Of a stretch of 64,000 bases of DNA, positions 24,001 to 32,763 are shown piece after piece. Position numbers and translations under genes: made by a program. Position 1 is the stretch's first letter. Each line of letters starts with the position of its first letter. This stretch comes from Mesorhizobium sp. M9A.F.Ca.ET.002.03.1.2 (GTDB taxonomy: Bacteria; Pseudomonadota; Alphaproteobacteria; Rhizobiales; Rhizobiaceae). The notes beneath the pieces were generated by a model, which saw only the letters and a program-made list of their open reading frames with translations, was not told where the DNA came from and searched no databases. The DNA is taken from positions 1,419,001 to 1,483,000 of the forward strand of contig NZ_CP034443.1 of NCBI RefSeq assembly GCF_003952365.1. The letters are read 5' to 3'.

Positions 24001-25278
24001 CTACTTTTTGGCGGTGCGGACCAGCTTGGGCTTCACCGCAACGCGGGTCAGGCGGCCATAGCTGGTGATGAAGTCGACGATGCGCGGCACGATTTCGGAG
24101 CGGAAGCGCGAGCCGTTGAAGACGCCGTAATGGCCGACCGCAGGCTGCATATAGTGGGCGTGCCTGTCCGCGGGGATATTGACGCACAAATCGTGTGCGG
24201 CCTGGGTCTGGCCGAGGCCGGAAATGTCGTCGTTCTCGCCCTCGACCGTGAACAGGGCAACATTGCGGATCGCCGAGGGGTCGATGAGTACGCCGCGATG
24301 CATCATCTCGCCCTTGGGCAAGGCGTGGCGGACAAACACGGTGTCGACCGTCTGCAGGTAAAACTCCGCCGTCAGATCCATCACCGCCAGATATTCGTCG
24401 TAGAAGTCGCGGTGCTTCTCGGCACTGTCGCCATCATGCTTCACCAGATGCATGAAGAAGTCCTTGTGGGCGATGATGTGGCGGTCGAGATTCATGCTCA
24501 TGAAACCGGAAAGCTGCAGGAAGCCGGGATAGACCTCGCGGCCGAAACCCGGCACCGGCCAGGGCGCCTGCATGATGACGTTGTCGCGGAACCAGTCGAT
24601 GCCCTTTTCCTCGGCCAGAAGATTGACCGCAGTCGGATTGCGGCGGGTGTCGATCGGCCCGCCCATCAGCGTCATCGTCGAGGGAACGAACGGATCGCCT
24701 CGCGTTTCCATCAGCGCCACCGCCGCCAGCACCGGCACCGAGGGCTGGCACACCGCCATGACATGGGTGTCGGGGCCTAGCGCATGCAGCATATCGACAA
24801 TGTAGTCGATATAGTCGTCGAGGTCGAAGCTGCCCTCGCTGAGCGGCACCATGCGGGCATCGACCCAGTCGGTGATGTGCACATCGGCATGGGGCAGCAT
24901 CGCCTCGACCGTGCCGCGCAACAGCGTCGCGTAGTGGCCGGACATCGGCGCCACGATCAGCAGCTTCGGATCAGGCCGGCGGCCGGCGGGAACGGCCCGC
25001 TCGAAACGGAGCAGATTGCAGAAGGGCCGCGACCACACCGTCTTTTCGGTGACATCGACGCTTTTCCAGTCGACCACGGTCTTCGTCAGGCCGAATGGCG
25101 GCTTGCTGTAGCGGCGCGTCATGCGCTCGAACAATTCGGCCGTTGCCGCGACGGAGCGGCCCCAGGGCGTGTGCGCAAACGGATTGAGCGGATTGTTGTA
25201 AAACATCCGCGTCGCGTCGGCATAGAGCCGTGCCGGCTGCAAGGCGGCGTGGTTCAATTCGTAGAATTGGTAGAACAT
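24001..25278 (-). CDS. phaZ: Intracellular poly(3-hydroxybutyrate) depolymerase
   Basis: Alpha/beta-hydrolase that mobilises stored PHB granules. 425 residues from the ATG at 25278 (MFYQFYELNHAAL), the standard length. The nucleophile elbow is HVMAVCQPSVPVLAA, with cysteine as expected for intracellular PhaZ instead of a Ser lipase box; SGHYATLLRGTVEAMLPHADVHITDW and VGHYGVFNGSRFR (catalytic His) are family signatures. Upstream is a candidate promoter with an embedded palindrome (25357-25379). Single-gene unit by spacing. Confidence 0.93.
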   Translation of the reverse strand: MFYQFYELNHAALQPARLYADATRMFYNNPLNPFAHTPWGRSVAATAELFERMTRRYSKPPFGLTKTVVDWKSVDVTEKTVWSRPFCNLLRFERAVPAGRRPDPKLLIVAPMSGHYATLLRGTVEAMLPHADVHITDWVDARMVPLSEGSFDLDDYIDYIVDMLHALGPDTHVMAVCQPSVPVLAAVALMETRGDPFVPSTMTLMGGPIDTRRNPTAVNLLAEEKGIDWFRDNVIMQAPWPVPGFGREVYPGFLQLSGFMSMNLDRHIIAHKDFFMHLVKHDGDSAEKHRDFYDEYLAVMDLTAEFYLQTVDTVFVRHALPKGEMMHRGVLIDPSAIRNVALFTVEGENDDISGLGQTQAAHDLCVNIPADRHAHYMQPAVGHYGVFNGSRFRSEIVPRIVDFITSYGRLTRVAVKPKLVRTAKK

Positions 25279-25356
25279 CGAGAACCCCGCTGCTGCGACC
25301 GAAGGGACGACGGGCAGCGCCGTGCCCTGGATGTCACGCGGAAACGTTAACAACAA

Positions 25357-25379
25357 ATTGCTGCGATGCAATACGTCAA
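25357..25379 (-). promoter_or_regulatory. Candidate phaZ promoter with PhaR-like operator
   Basis: On the minus strand a -35-like TTGACG (25374-25379) is followed by the inverted repeat ATTGC-N6-GCAAT (25357-25372) where the -10/-35 spacer would be. TGC/GCA-rich palindromes of this kind resemble binding sites of the PHB-responsive repressor PhaR (AniA). The site lies about 80-95 bp before the phaZ ATG. The -10 is not clear. Confidence 0.35.
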
Positions 25380-25556
25380 GTAAACTGATTTATGCTTATC
25401 CTTTCGTCCAAGGCGTTGAAAATTCGCTTTGAACAGCGCGAGCCGGCTCAGTGTGCAGCTGCGAATGGTGCCGGGACGGGCGGGCAATCGCTTCGGTCTG
25501 AAGCGATTGCCATGTGAAGACAGGTCGTGTCCGGCCACAGCCGGACACGAGACAGG

Positions 25557-25916
25557 TCAGATGCGGGCCGTGCACACCGAAGTATGGCCCGAGCTGATGA
25601 AGCCGAGCCGCCTGGCGGCGCCCTTCGACAGGTCGATCACGCGCCCCCTGATGAACGGGCCGCGGTCGTTGATGCGCACGACGACGCTGCGGCCGTTGTT
25701 GCGGTTGGTCACCTTCAACTTGGTGCCGAAAGGCAAGGTGCGGTGCGCTGCGGTCAATGCCGACGGGTTCATGCGCTCGCCGGAAGCGGTCTTCGAGTGC
25801 AGCGCGTACCAGGAGGCCCGGCCGCATTGAGCGGCGGCAGGGGAGGCGGATGCGCCGACCATCAGGCCAGCCGCGATCGCCACCGCGACAAGCGCGGTCT
25901 GGTTTGGTTTCTTCAT
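25557..25916 (-). CDS. RlpA-like double-psi beta-barrel protein
   Basis: 119 residues: an N-terminal signal peptide ([25 protein letters not shown]) and a single RlpA/DPBB domain with [39 protein letters not shown] and [20 protein letters not shown]. The Asp and the ASWYG-like opening are conserved for lytic transglycosylase RlpA, but there is no SPOR domain and no lipobox, so it is a minimal secreted form. The C-terminus has a Cys pair that may form a disulfide (Cys 31 and 115). Confidence 0.88.
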   Translation of the reverse strand: MKKPNQTALVAVAIAAGLMVGASASPAAAQCGRASWYALHSKTASGERMNPSALTAAHRTLPFGTKLKVTNRNNGRSVVVRINDRGPFIRGRVIDLSKGAARRLGFISSGHTSVCTARI

Positions 25917-26220
25917 CTGCGGGGAAATGGCTCCGTTTGACAGACCCCAGCCGTTACGGACCGAATGTGGCACGAAATGCGGCAACCATCGGGCGGTTCC
26001 ATGACTACAGTACACGTTTGGAGTCGGCGGGAAACAGTTTGTCAGGAATGTTGGGACCATGCCGAGGTATCTGTGGTGGCCTTCGCACCAACATCGGGTG
26101 TTTCCGGCAAGATCTGGCCTTACTATCCAAGTAGATGCGAGGGCGCTCGATACGCTTCCTTGCGCTTTGTCATCGCGGCCATGGCGCAACTGACGATCGA
26201 CTTGGGGAGGAATTCCGACG
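25917..26220. other. Intergenic region without recognised gene
   Basis: 304 bp between the divergent rlpA-like gene and the small membrane protein. I see no coding frame with a ribosome site, no repeat and no strong hairpin. Promoters for both flanking genes are expected here but are not identifiable with confidence. Confidence 0.4.
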
Positions 26221-26403
26221 ATGCGATTGATCAAGAATCTGCTGGCGTTGATTGTGCTCGCCATCGGTGCACTCTGGTCGCTGCAAGGCGTCGGCCTTGT
26301 CGGTGGCAGCTTCATGACCGGCCAGCCGCAATGGCTCTATATCGGTATCGTCACCGCGCTGGTCGGCCTGGCGGGACTGGTCTGGGCGAACCGCGCGCAC
26401 TGA
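26221..26403 (+). CDS. Small two-helix membrane protein
   Basis: 60 residues with two hydrophobic helices ([21 protein letters not shown] and [18 protein letters not shown]) joined by a short polar loop. A clear GGGGAGGAA lies about 8 bp before the ATG at 26221, which supports real translation. The size and layout match small rhizobial inner-membrane proteins of unknown function. Confidence 0.75.
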   Translation: MRLIKNLLALIVLAIGALWSLQGVGLVGGSFMTGQPQWLYIGIVTALVGLAGLVWANRAH

Positions 26404-26891
26404 CATTCACATTGCAATAAAGCGCTGATCCGGCGGGTACCGCGCCGGTGCTTCACCGCATTTTCGGGCGGCCGGCGAATGCGCAGGCCGGCTGCCGACA
26501 AGCATTTCTCGTTTTGCGTCCTTCTTCGGCAAAATCATGCTGCGGATGGCCGAGGATTTGAAAATTGGTCCCTGTATTCGAAGTTAAGTATAGTAGTCTT
26601 ATCGACATTACAGAAATTGGAGAGGACGATGAGCGCTCCATATCGCGGCGATCGCCCGCAGCATCCATCGGCCTTCAATATCGAGCGCGCTGGCTGCTCG
26701 GATGTCCCTCAAGGGCGTCCGTCAAAAGGGCCGCAGCGGCTTGAAAACGAAGCAAAATCAACGATACCCGGCTTGTATATCATGTCACTAGAATTTATGT
26801 GTTATGTAAGCTTGGACGCGGTGGGGACGCATGCCAGGCGTTTCGCAACCGGTGCCCCTGCACCATCGCATGACAGAGAAACGTTCGGTCT
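26404..26891. other. Leader region of the sulfur cluster with possible small frame
   Basis: 488 bp before the Rrf2 gene. An ATG at 26629 has a good GGAGAGG 4 bp before it and starts an open frame (MSAPYRGDRPQHPSAFN...) that resembles nothing I know and runs into the Rrf2 gene in another frame. A lower-GC stretch at about 26755-26815 (CTTGTATATCATGTCACTAG) looks promoter-like for the Rrf2 gene. Neither is certain. Confidence 0.35.
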
Positions 26892-27344
26892 ATGCTCACG
26901 AAAAAGGGCAAATACGGCCTCAAGGCGCTTGTACATCTCGCCCGGCTGCCGGTTGGACAGCTCGCCTTCGTTGGCGATATCGCCACTGGAAACAACATTC
27001 CGAAGAAATTCCTGGATGCCATTCTGGGCGAATTGCGCAACGCGGGTTTCGTCCAGAGCCGCAAGGGCAAGGAGGGCGGCTATCGCTTGGCGCGGCCGGC
27101 CGACGAGATCAAGGTCGGCCACGTCGTGCGCGTGCTCGACGGGCCGCTCGCCCCCATTCCCTGCGCCAGCCGCACCCGGTATCAGCGCTGCGAAGACTGC
27201 AACGAGGCGACATGCCAAGTCCGACATCTGATGCTGGAGGTCCGGCAAGCGATCGCCGAGGTGCTGGATCAGCGCAGCCTTGCCGAGATGCGCGATATCG
27301 TCAGCGGCGACGACTTTTCAGTTGCGTTGAAGATCCAGGCCTGA
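26892..27344 (+). CDS. Rrf2-family transcriptional regulator
   Basis: 150 residues with the Rrf2 winged helix (LTKKGKYGLKALVHLARLP, FLDAILGELRNAGFVQSRKGKEGGYRLARP). It has four cysteines at about 91, 100, 103 and 108 (C-x8-C-x2-C-x4-C), more spread than in the [2Fe-2S] IscR or NsrR pattern. Rrf2 proteins sense Fe-S state, NO or, as in CymR, cysteine metabolism. Its position just before a cystathionine beta-synthase and a transsulfuration enzyme suggests it controls sulfur amino acid metabolism; that is inference. Confidence 0.88.
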   Translation: MLTKKGKYGLKALVHLARLPVGQLAFVGDIATGNNIPKKFLDAILGELRNAGFVQSRKGKEGGYRLARPADEIKVGHVVRVLDGPLAPIPCASRTRYQRCEDCNEATCQVRHLMLEVRQAIAEVLDQRSLAEMRDIVSGDDFSVALKIQA

Positions 27345-27402
27345 GCCAACAACCCCTGAGCCGGCAACGGTCGGCGAAGCGGCCAAGGCAGCGGGTGCGC
27401 AC

Positions 27403-28752
27403 ATGACCGGACGCGCAAATTCGATCATCCCGAATTCGATCATCATTGTCGGCGGCGGCGCCAGCGGTGTCGTCCTTGCCGCGCATCTGTTGAAATCGCC
27501 CAATCCCGATCTCCGCGTCACGCTGATCGAGAAGCGTCCGCATTTCGGACAGGGCATCGCCTATTCTACGCTGCTGTCGGCGCATGTGCTGAATGTCAGC
27601 GCGGCCGGTATGAGCGCTTATGCCGACGACCCCGGCAATTTCTGGCGCTGGCTGCTTGAACGCGGTCTGGCACCCCCCGAGCAGGCGCCCGTCTACGCGC
27701 CGCGCAGCGTCTATGCCCGTTACCTGAAGGAACTGCTGGACGAACTCGAGGCCCGCGAAACAGGACGCCTGCGTCTGATCCGCGAGGAGAGCCTGTCGAT
27801 CTCGCCGACCGCGTCCGGGGTAGAGGTGGCGCTGGCGAACGGCACCAGCATCGTCGCCCATCTTGCCGTGCTGGCGACCGGACATGACGAGGAACCGGGC
27901 GCCGGCCAGGGCCATACGATCAGGATGGGATCGGAGGCCGACACCGCGCTGGACCCCGAAGCCCGAGTCCTGGTCCTGGGCACCGGCTTGAGCATGGTCG
28001 ATGCCTTCCTGTCGCTCGAACAGCGCGGTCATCGCGGCGAGATTGTCGCCTTGTCGCGGCGCGGCCTGTTGCCTTCGCCGCATCGCAAGGGCAACCCGAT
28101 CAAGCTTGACGTCGCCGACATTCCGCTTGGCACCCAGCTTTCCTATTTTGTCGGCTGGTTCCGCGACCTGATCCGGGAAAACCAGAGGGCCGGCATCGAC
28201 TGGCGCGACGTCGTCGACGGTCTCCGGCCGTTCAACCAGAAGATCTGGCAAAACTGGCCGTCTTCCGCCAAGCGCCGCTTTGTCGAGCACACCAAGGCGT
28301 GGTGGGATATCCACCGCCATCGCATGGCGCCACAGGTCTATGGCCGCGTCACCGAGGCCGTCCGATCCGGTCGTATCCGCCTTGTAGCCGGGCGTGTCGT
28401 CAACATTGCCGCGGGCGACAAATTCGTGGTTGAGGTCCAGTCGCGCCACACTCAGCGTCTCGAAACCTTCGACATCGCCCGCATCTACGATTGCACCGGC
28501 ATCGTCAGGGACATCTCGACAACCTCGAACAGTGTGGTGAGGTCGCTGGTCGATCGCGGGCTGGCCCGGCCGGATCCGCTGCGCCTTGGCCTCGACGTCA
28601 CCGCGAACTGCGAGCTCATCGCCAGCGACGGCACCGTATCAGCCAAGATCCTCGCGGTCGGGCCGCTGACGCGGGGCACCTTCTTCGAGATCGACGCCAT
28701 TCCCGACATTCGCGTCCAGTGCGCCAGGCTGAGCAAGCAATTGCTGGGTTAA
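27403..28752 (+). CDS. FAD/NAD(P)-binding oxidoreductase (pfam13454 type)
   Basis: 449 residues with an N-terminal Rossmann motif [14 protein letters not shown], a second dinucleotide motif [24 protein letters not shown], and the C-terminal [10 protein letters not shown] and [21 protein letters not shown]. This is the FAD-NAD(P)-binding family whose reaction is not established. It lies 58 bp after the Rrf2 gene and 151 bp before the cystathionine beta-synthase leader, so a redox role in sulfur metabolism is possible but unproven. Confidence 0.82.
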   Translation: MTGRANSIIPNSIIIVGGGASGVVLAAHLLKSPNPDLRVTLIEKRPHFGQGIAYSTLLSAHVLNVSAAGMSAYADDPGNFWRWLLERGLAPPEQAPVYAPRSVYARYLKELLDELEARETGRLRLIREESLSISPTASGVEVALANGTSIVAHLAVLATGHDEEPGAGQGHTIRMGSEADTALDPEARVLVLGTGLSMVDAFLSLEQRGHRGEIVALSRRGLLPSPHRKGNPIKLDVADIPLGTQLSYFVGWFRDLIRENQRAGIDWRDVVDGLRPFNQKIWQNWPSSAKRRFVEHTKAWWDIHRHRMAPQVYGRVTEAVRSGRIRLVAGRVVNIAAGDKFVVEVQSRHTQRLETFDIARIYDCTGIVRDISTTSNSVVRSLVDRGLARPDPLRLGLDVTANCELIASDGTVSAKILAVGPLTRGTFFEIDAIPDIRVQCARLSKQLLG

Positions 28753-28968
28753 CGCCCTGGGCGGCCACAATCTGGAATCGCTTTCCTCGTCTGGCCATTG
28801 GATTGGGACGATCTATCTTCTTTCAGACTGCAAACGGCTGGAAAAGACGATAGGCTGGCCACCCACGGACGGTTGCTCGCCTTTTGACCATGGAGCATCT
28901 GATATGAGCGAGCACAAGACCGCCGCACCCGACAGTGCCCCCTCGGATAGGGCCCCTCGGACAGCGCA

Positions 28969-30360
28969 ATGTCCCGCTTGCGTCCGCCCTATGCATCGGT
29001 CCTCGACCTGATCGGGCAGACGCCGGTCGTCGAGCTGACCAAATTCGATATCGGCAAGTGCCGGCTGTTCATCAAGCTCGAAAGCCAGAATCCCGGCGGT
29101 TCGATCAAGGACCGCATCGCGCTGTCGATGATCGCCGCCGCCGAAAAACAGGGCAAGCTGAAGCGCGGCGGCACCATCGTCGAGGCGACCGCCGGCAACA
29201 CCGGTCTCGGCCTCGCCCAGGTCGGCATCCCCAAGGGCTACCGCATCATCCTTGTCGTGCCCGACAAGATGTCGCGCGAAAAAATCCAGCATCTGCGCGC
29301 GCTTGGCGCGGAAGTCCGCATGACCCGTTCCGACGTCGGCAAGGGTCACGCGGAATACTATCAGGACATGGCCGAAAAGATCGCCGCCGAATTGCCTGGC
29401 GCCTTCTACGCCAACCAGTTCGCCAATCCGGCCAATCCGCTGGCCCACGAAACCACGACCGGGCCGGAAATCTTTCAACAGCTCGAAGGCGACGTCGATG
29501 CGGTGGTCGTCGGTGTCGGCTCCGGCGGCACGCTGACCGGGCTTGGCCGCTACTTCGCCAAAGTCTCGCCGAAGACCGAGATGATTCTCGCCGATCCGGT
29601 CGGCTCGGTGCTCGCGCCGCTGATCAAGACCGGCAAGATGATAGAGGCCGGAAGCTGGACCGTGGAAGGCATCGGCGAGGATTTCGTCCCACCCAATGCC
29701 GATCTGTCGCTGGTCAAGAAGGCCTACTCCATCCCCGACAAGCAGAGCATGTTGGCGGTGCGCGACCTGCTGTCGAGGGAAGGCATCCTCGCCGGCTCGT
29801 CGTCCGGCACGCTGCTTTCGACAGCCCTACGCTTTTGCCGCGAGCAGACCGTGCCGAAACGGGTCGTCACCTTCGTCTGCGACAGCGGCAACAAATACCT
29901 GTCGAAAGTGTTCGACGACTTCTGGTTGGCCGAGCAAGGCTTGGCCGAGCAGGAGCAGCATGGCGATCTGCGCGATCTGGTGATGCGCTCGCACCGCACC
30001 GGCGACACCGTGTTTGTCGGCCCCGACGAAAGCCTGCTCAACGCCTATGGCCGCATGCGCCGTTCGGACGTTTCGCAACTGCCGGTGCTGGATGAGGGCA
30101 GACTGGTCGGCATCGTCGACGAAAGCGATATCCTCGCCCATGTCGAAGGCCCCTATGACAGCCGCTGGGACCGCTTCAAGGCCCCCGTGCGCACGGCGAT
30201 GACCTCCACCCTGCACACGCTGCAGGCCAGCCAGACGCTGGATGCGCTGCTGCCAGTGTTCGACCGCAACGAGGTCGCCATCGTCTTCGACGGCGAGGAA
30301 TTCATCGGCCTGATAACCCGCATCGACCTGATCAACCATCTGAGGCGCCGCGCACGATGA
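28969..30360 (+). CDS. Cystathionine beta-synthase with C-terminal CBS domain pair
   Basis: PLP enzyme condensing serine with homocysteine to cystathionine. 463 residues from the ATG at 28969. The PLP lysine is K47 in NPGGSIKDR, the phosphate loop is GSGGTLTG, and two regulatory CBS motifs occupy about residues 335-463 ([15 protein letters not shown]...; [15 protein letters not shown]...). This ATG has no ribosome site, whereas ATG 28904 in another frame has GGAG at the right distance and leads in-frame to this protein if one C is added to the CCCC at 28953-28956; see findings. Overlaps the next gene by 4 bp. Confidence 0.9.
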   Translation: MSRLRPPYASVLDLIGQTPVVELTKFDIGKCRLFIKLESQNPGGSIKDRIALSMIAAAEKQGKLKRGGTIVEATAGNTGLGLAQVGIPKGYRIILVVPDKMSREKIQHLRALGAEVRMTRSDVGKGHAEYYQDMAEKIAAELPGAFYANQFANPANPLAHETTTGPEIFQQLEGDVDAVVVGVGSGGTLTGLGRYFAKVSPKTEMILADPVGSVLAPLIKTGKMIEAGSWTVEGIGEDFVPPNADLSLVKKAYSIPDKQSMLAVRDLLSREGILAGSSSGTLLSTALRFCREQTVPKRVVTFVCDSGNKYLSKVFDDFWLAEQGLAEQEQHGDLRDLVMRSHRTGDTVFVGPDESLLNAYGRMRRSDVSQLPVLDEGRLVGIVDESDILAHVEGPYDSRWDRFKAPVRTAMTSTLHTLQASQTLDALLPVFDRNEVAIVFDGEEFIGLITRIDLINHLRRRAR

Positions 30361-31538
30361 CCATCAAAGCAACCGTATCGGGCAGGAACCGTCTGGCCTT
30401 CTCGACGCGCACCATCCATGGCGGCCAGAGCCACGACCCGACGACCGGCGCGGTGATGGTGCCGATCTATGCCACTTCGACCTACGGGCAGCAGAGCCCG
30501 GGCGTGCACAAGGGCTTCGAATATGCGCGCAGCCAGAACCCGACCCGCTTTGCCTTCGAGCGGGCGGTGGCCGATCTCGAAAGCGGCGCAGCCGCCTTCG
30601 CCTTCGCTTCTGGGCTGGCGGCGATCGCCACCATTTTCGAACTGCTCGATTCCGGCGCGCATGTTGTCGCCACCGACGACATCTATGGCGGCACCTTCCG
30701 CCTGCTCGAGCGGGTGCGCAAGCGCTCGGCCAACCTCCAGGTCGACTTCGTCGACTTCACCGATCTTGCCACGGTCGAGGCGGCGATCCGCCCGGAAACC
30801 AAACTGCTCTGGGTCGAGACGCCGACCAACCCGCTGCTACGTGTCGTCGATCTCGAAGCGGTCGCGGCACTGGCAAAGCGCAAAGGCGTGATCTCGGTGG
30901 CCGACAACACCTTCTGCAGTCCCTATCTGCAGCGGCCGCTGGAGCTCGGCATCGACATATCAGTCCACTCGACGACGAAATACCTCAATGGCCATTCCGA
31001 CATGGTCGGCGGCGTCGCCGTGGTCGGCGACAACAAGGATCTGGCCGACCGGCTCAAATTCCTGCAGAACGCTGTCGGCGCCATTTCCGGGCCGTTCGAC
31101 AGTTTCCTGGCGCTGCGCGGCCTCAAGACGCTTGCTCTCAGGATGGAGCGCCATTCGTCGAACGGCCAGAAGATCGCGCACTGGCTGGAACGCCGTCCCG
31201 ACATCCGCCGCGTCATCTATCCCGGTCTCGCCAGCCACCCGCAGCACGCCATCGCCAGGCGGCAGATGCATGCCTTCGGCGGCATGATCACGGTCGAGCT
31301 CGACCGCGACCTTGCCGGCACCAAGCGTTTCCTCGAACACACGCAACTGTTCACGCTGGCCGAAAGCCTCGGCGGCGTCGAAAGCCTGATCGAGCACCCG
31401 GCGCTGATGACGCACGGCTCGATCCCTGTGCAAAAGCGCGCCGAAATCGGCATTTCCGATTCGCTGGTGCGCCTGTCGGCCGGGATCGAGGACGGCGATG
31501 ATCTGATCGCGGATTTGGATCAGGCGTTGGCCAGTTGA
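30357..31538 (+). CDS. Cys/Met metabolism PLP enzyme (cystathionine gamma-lyase/synthase)
   Basis: 393 residues, fold-type I transsulfuration enzyme. The PLP lysine is K208 in SVHSTTKYLNGHSD; YARSQNPTRFAFE and ETPTNPLLRVVD are signatures. The ATG overlaps the cystathionine beta-synthase stop (ATGA), which favours a gamma-lyase completing reverse transsulfuration (cystathionine to cysteine) over a gamma-synthase; sequence alone does not separate the two. Residues and length are normal. Confidence 0.9.
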   Translation: MTIKATVSGRNRLAFSTRTIHGGQSHDPTTGAVMVPIYATSTYGQQSPGVHKGFEYARSQNPTRFAFERAVADLESGAAAFAFASGLAAIATIFELLDSGAHVVATDDIYGGTFRLLERVRKRSANLQVDFVDFTDLATVEAAIRPETKLLWVETPTNPLLRVVDLEAVAALAKRKGVISVADNTFCSPYLQRPLELGIDISVHSTTKYLNGHSDMVGGVAVVGDNKDLADRLKFLQNAVGAISGPFDSFLALRGLKTLALRMERHSSNGQKIAHWLERRPDIRRVIYPGLASHPQHAIARRQMHAFGGMITVELDRDLAGTKRFLEHTQLFTLAESLGGVESLIEHPALMTHGSIPVQKRAEIGISDSLVRLSAGIEDGDDLIADLDQALAS

Positions 31539-31649
31539 GAGGGCCTGTGGTGGCGCAAACTTGAATTACGTCGGCGATAGCCGTTGACCTGCGCCGTATC
31601 TGACGGAATTGTAGCCCTCCCTGAAATTGCCGACAGGCACGGTCAAAGC

Positions 31650-32627
31650 ATGACCATTCGCGAGCGCGCACAACCGACCCACGCCGACACCTCTCTCACC
31701 TTCGCCATCCTGGTCTTCCCCGGCTTTCCGATGATGGCGTTCAGTTCGGTCATCGAGCCGTTGCGCGCAGCCAACGTGCTGGCGAAACGGGAGTGCTATC
31801 GCTGGATCATCGTCGGCGCCGCCGAAGGGCCGGTCGAAGCCTCGAACGGTGTCGTCATCCAGCCGGGCTTTTTCGCCGGCGATGCGCCGAAGGTCGACCG
31901 CATCGTCGTCTGTTCGGGCGGCAATGCCGATCATCTTGTCGCCGAGGACGCGGTGAGCTGGATCCGCAAGAGCCTGCGCGGCGGCGCCCATATCGGCGCG
32001 GTTGCGGATGCCGCCTTCTTCCTGGCGCGGGCCGGCCTGCTCGACGGCCATGCCTGCACCTTGCACTGGACCAGCCAGGCGGCCTTCGCCGAGGCGTTTC
32101 CGGACATCGAGCTCAGGCGCGATCTCTACGTCATCGACCGCAAGCGCTTCACCTCGGCCGGCGGCGTCGGCAGCCTCGACATGATGCTGGAGATCATCAC
32201 CAACGATTTCGGCGCCGAGCTTGCCGCCGGCGTCGCCGAATGGTTCGTGCACAGCCCGCTGCGCTCCAGCGTCGACCGCAAGCTGATGCCGCTGCGCTTG
32301 CGCACCGGCGTCCAGAACGAGCTGGTGCTGTCGGCCATCGCCATCATGGAGGATGCGGTGGAGGAGCGGCTCGGCATGGCGGAGCTGGCGGAAAAGCTCG
32401 GTGTCTCCTCCGACAAGCTCGAACGAAACTTCCGCTCCGAGCTCAGCATCTCGCCCAACGGCTATTACCGCCGCCTCAGGCTGCAGCGCGCCGCCGATCT
32501 CCTGGCGCATTCGACGCTGATGGTGCGCGACGTGGCGCTGGCCTGCGGTTTTGCCTCGATGTCGAGCTTTGCCCGGGCGTTTCGCGAGGAGCATGGGCAT
32601 GCGCCGAAGGTGATGCGCAGGCATTAG
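31650..32627 (+). CDS. GlxA-family transcriptional regulator (DJ-1/PfpI plus AraC HTH)
   Basis: 325 residues from ATG 31650. N-terminal class I glutamine-amidotransferase-like domain (LTFAILVFPGFPMMAFSSVIEPLRAANVL; AHIGAVADAAFFLARAGLLDG, where the nucleophile cysteine of active DJ-1 enzymes is replaced by alanine) and a C-terminal AraC/XylS double HTH (LAEKLGVSSDKLERNFRSELSISPNGYYRRLRLQRAADLL). Homologues control glycine betaine, carnitine or other amine catabolism. It precedes a catabolic gene set on the same strand, with 136 bp between, so it may be its activator. Confidence 0.88.
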   Translation: MTIRERAQPTHADTSLTFAILVFPGFPMMAFSSVIEPLRAANVLAKRECYRWIIVGAAEGPVEASNGVVIQPGFFAGDAPKVDRIVVCSGGNADHLVAEDAVSWIRKSLRGGAHIGAVADAAFFLARAGLLDGHACTLHWTSQAAFAEAFPDIELRRDLYVIDRKRFTSAGGVGSLDMMLEIITNDFGAELAAGVAEWFVHSPLRSSVDRKLMPLRLRTGVQNELVLSAIAIMEDAVEERLGMAELAEKLGVSSDKLERNFRSELSISPNGYYRRLRLQRAADLLAHSTLMVRDVALACGFASMSSFARAFREEHGHAPKVMRRH

Positions 32628-32763
32628 ATTTTCGGCGCAGGGAATTTAACTTATCAAGACGTCGGCGGGACAGCGCTCAGCGGCATCCAGCACAACATAT
32701 GCGGCATTCCGCACAGCCTCTGCGCACGGCATGGCTCATCTTCCGGGCTTCCAGGAGGTACCC

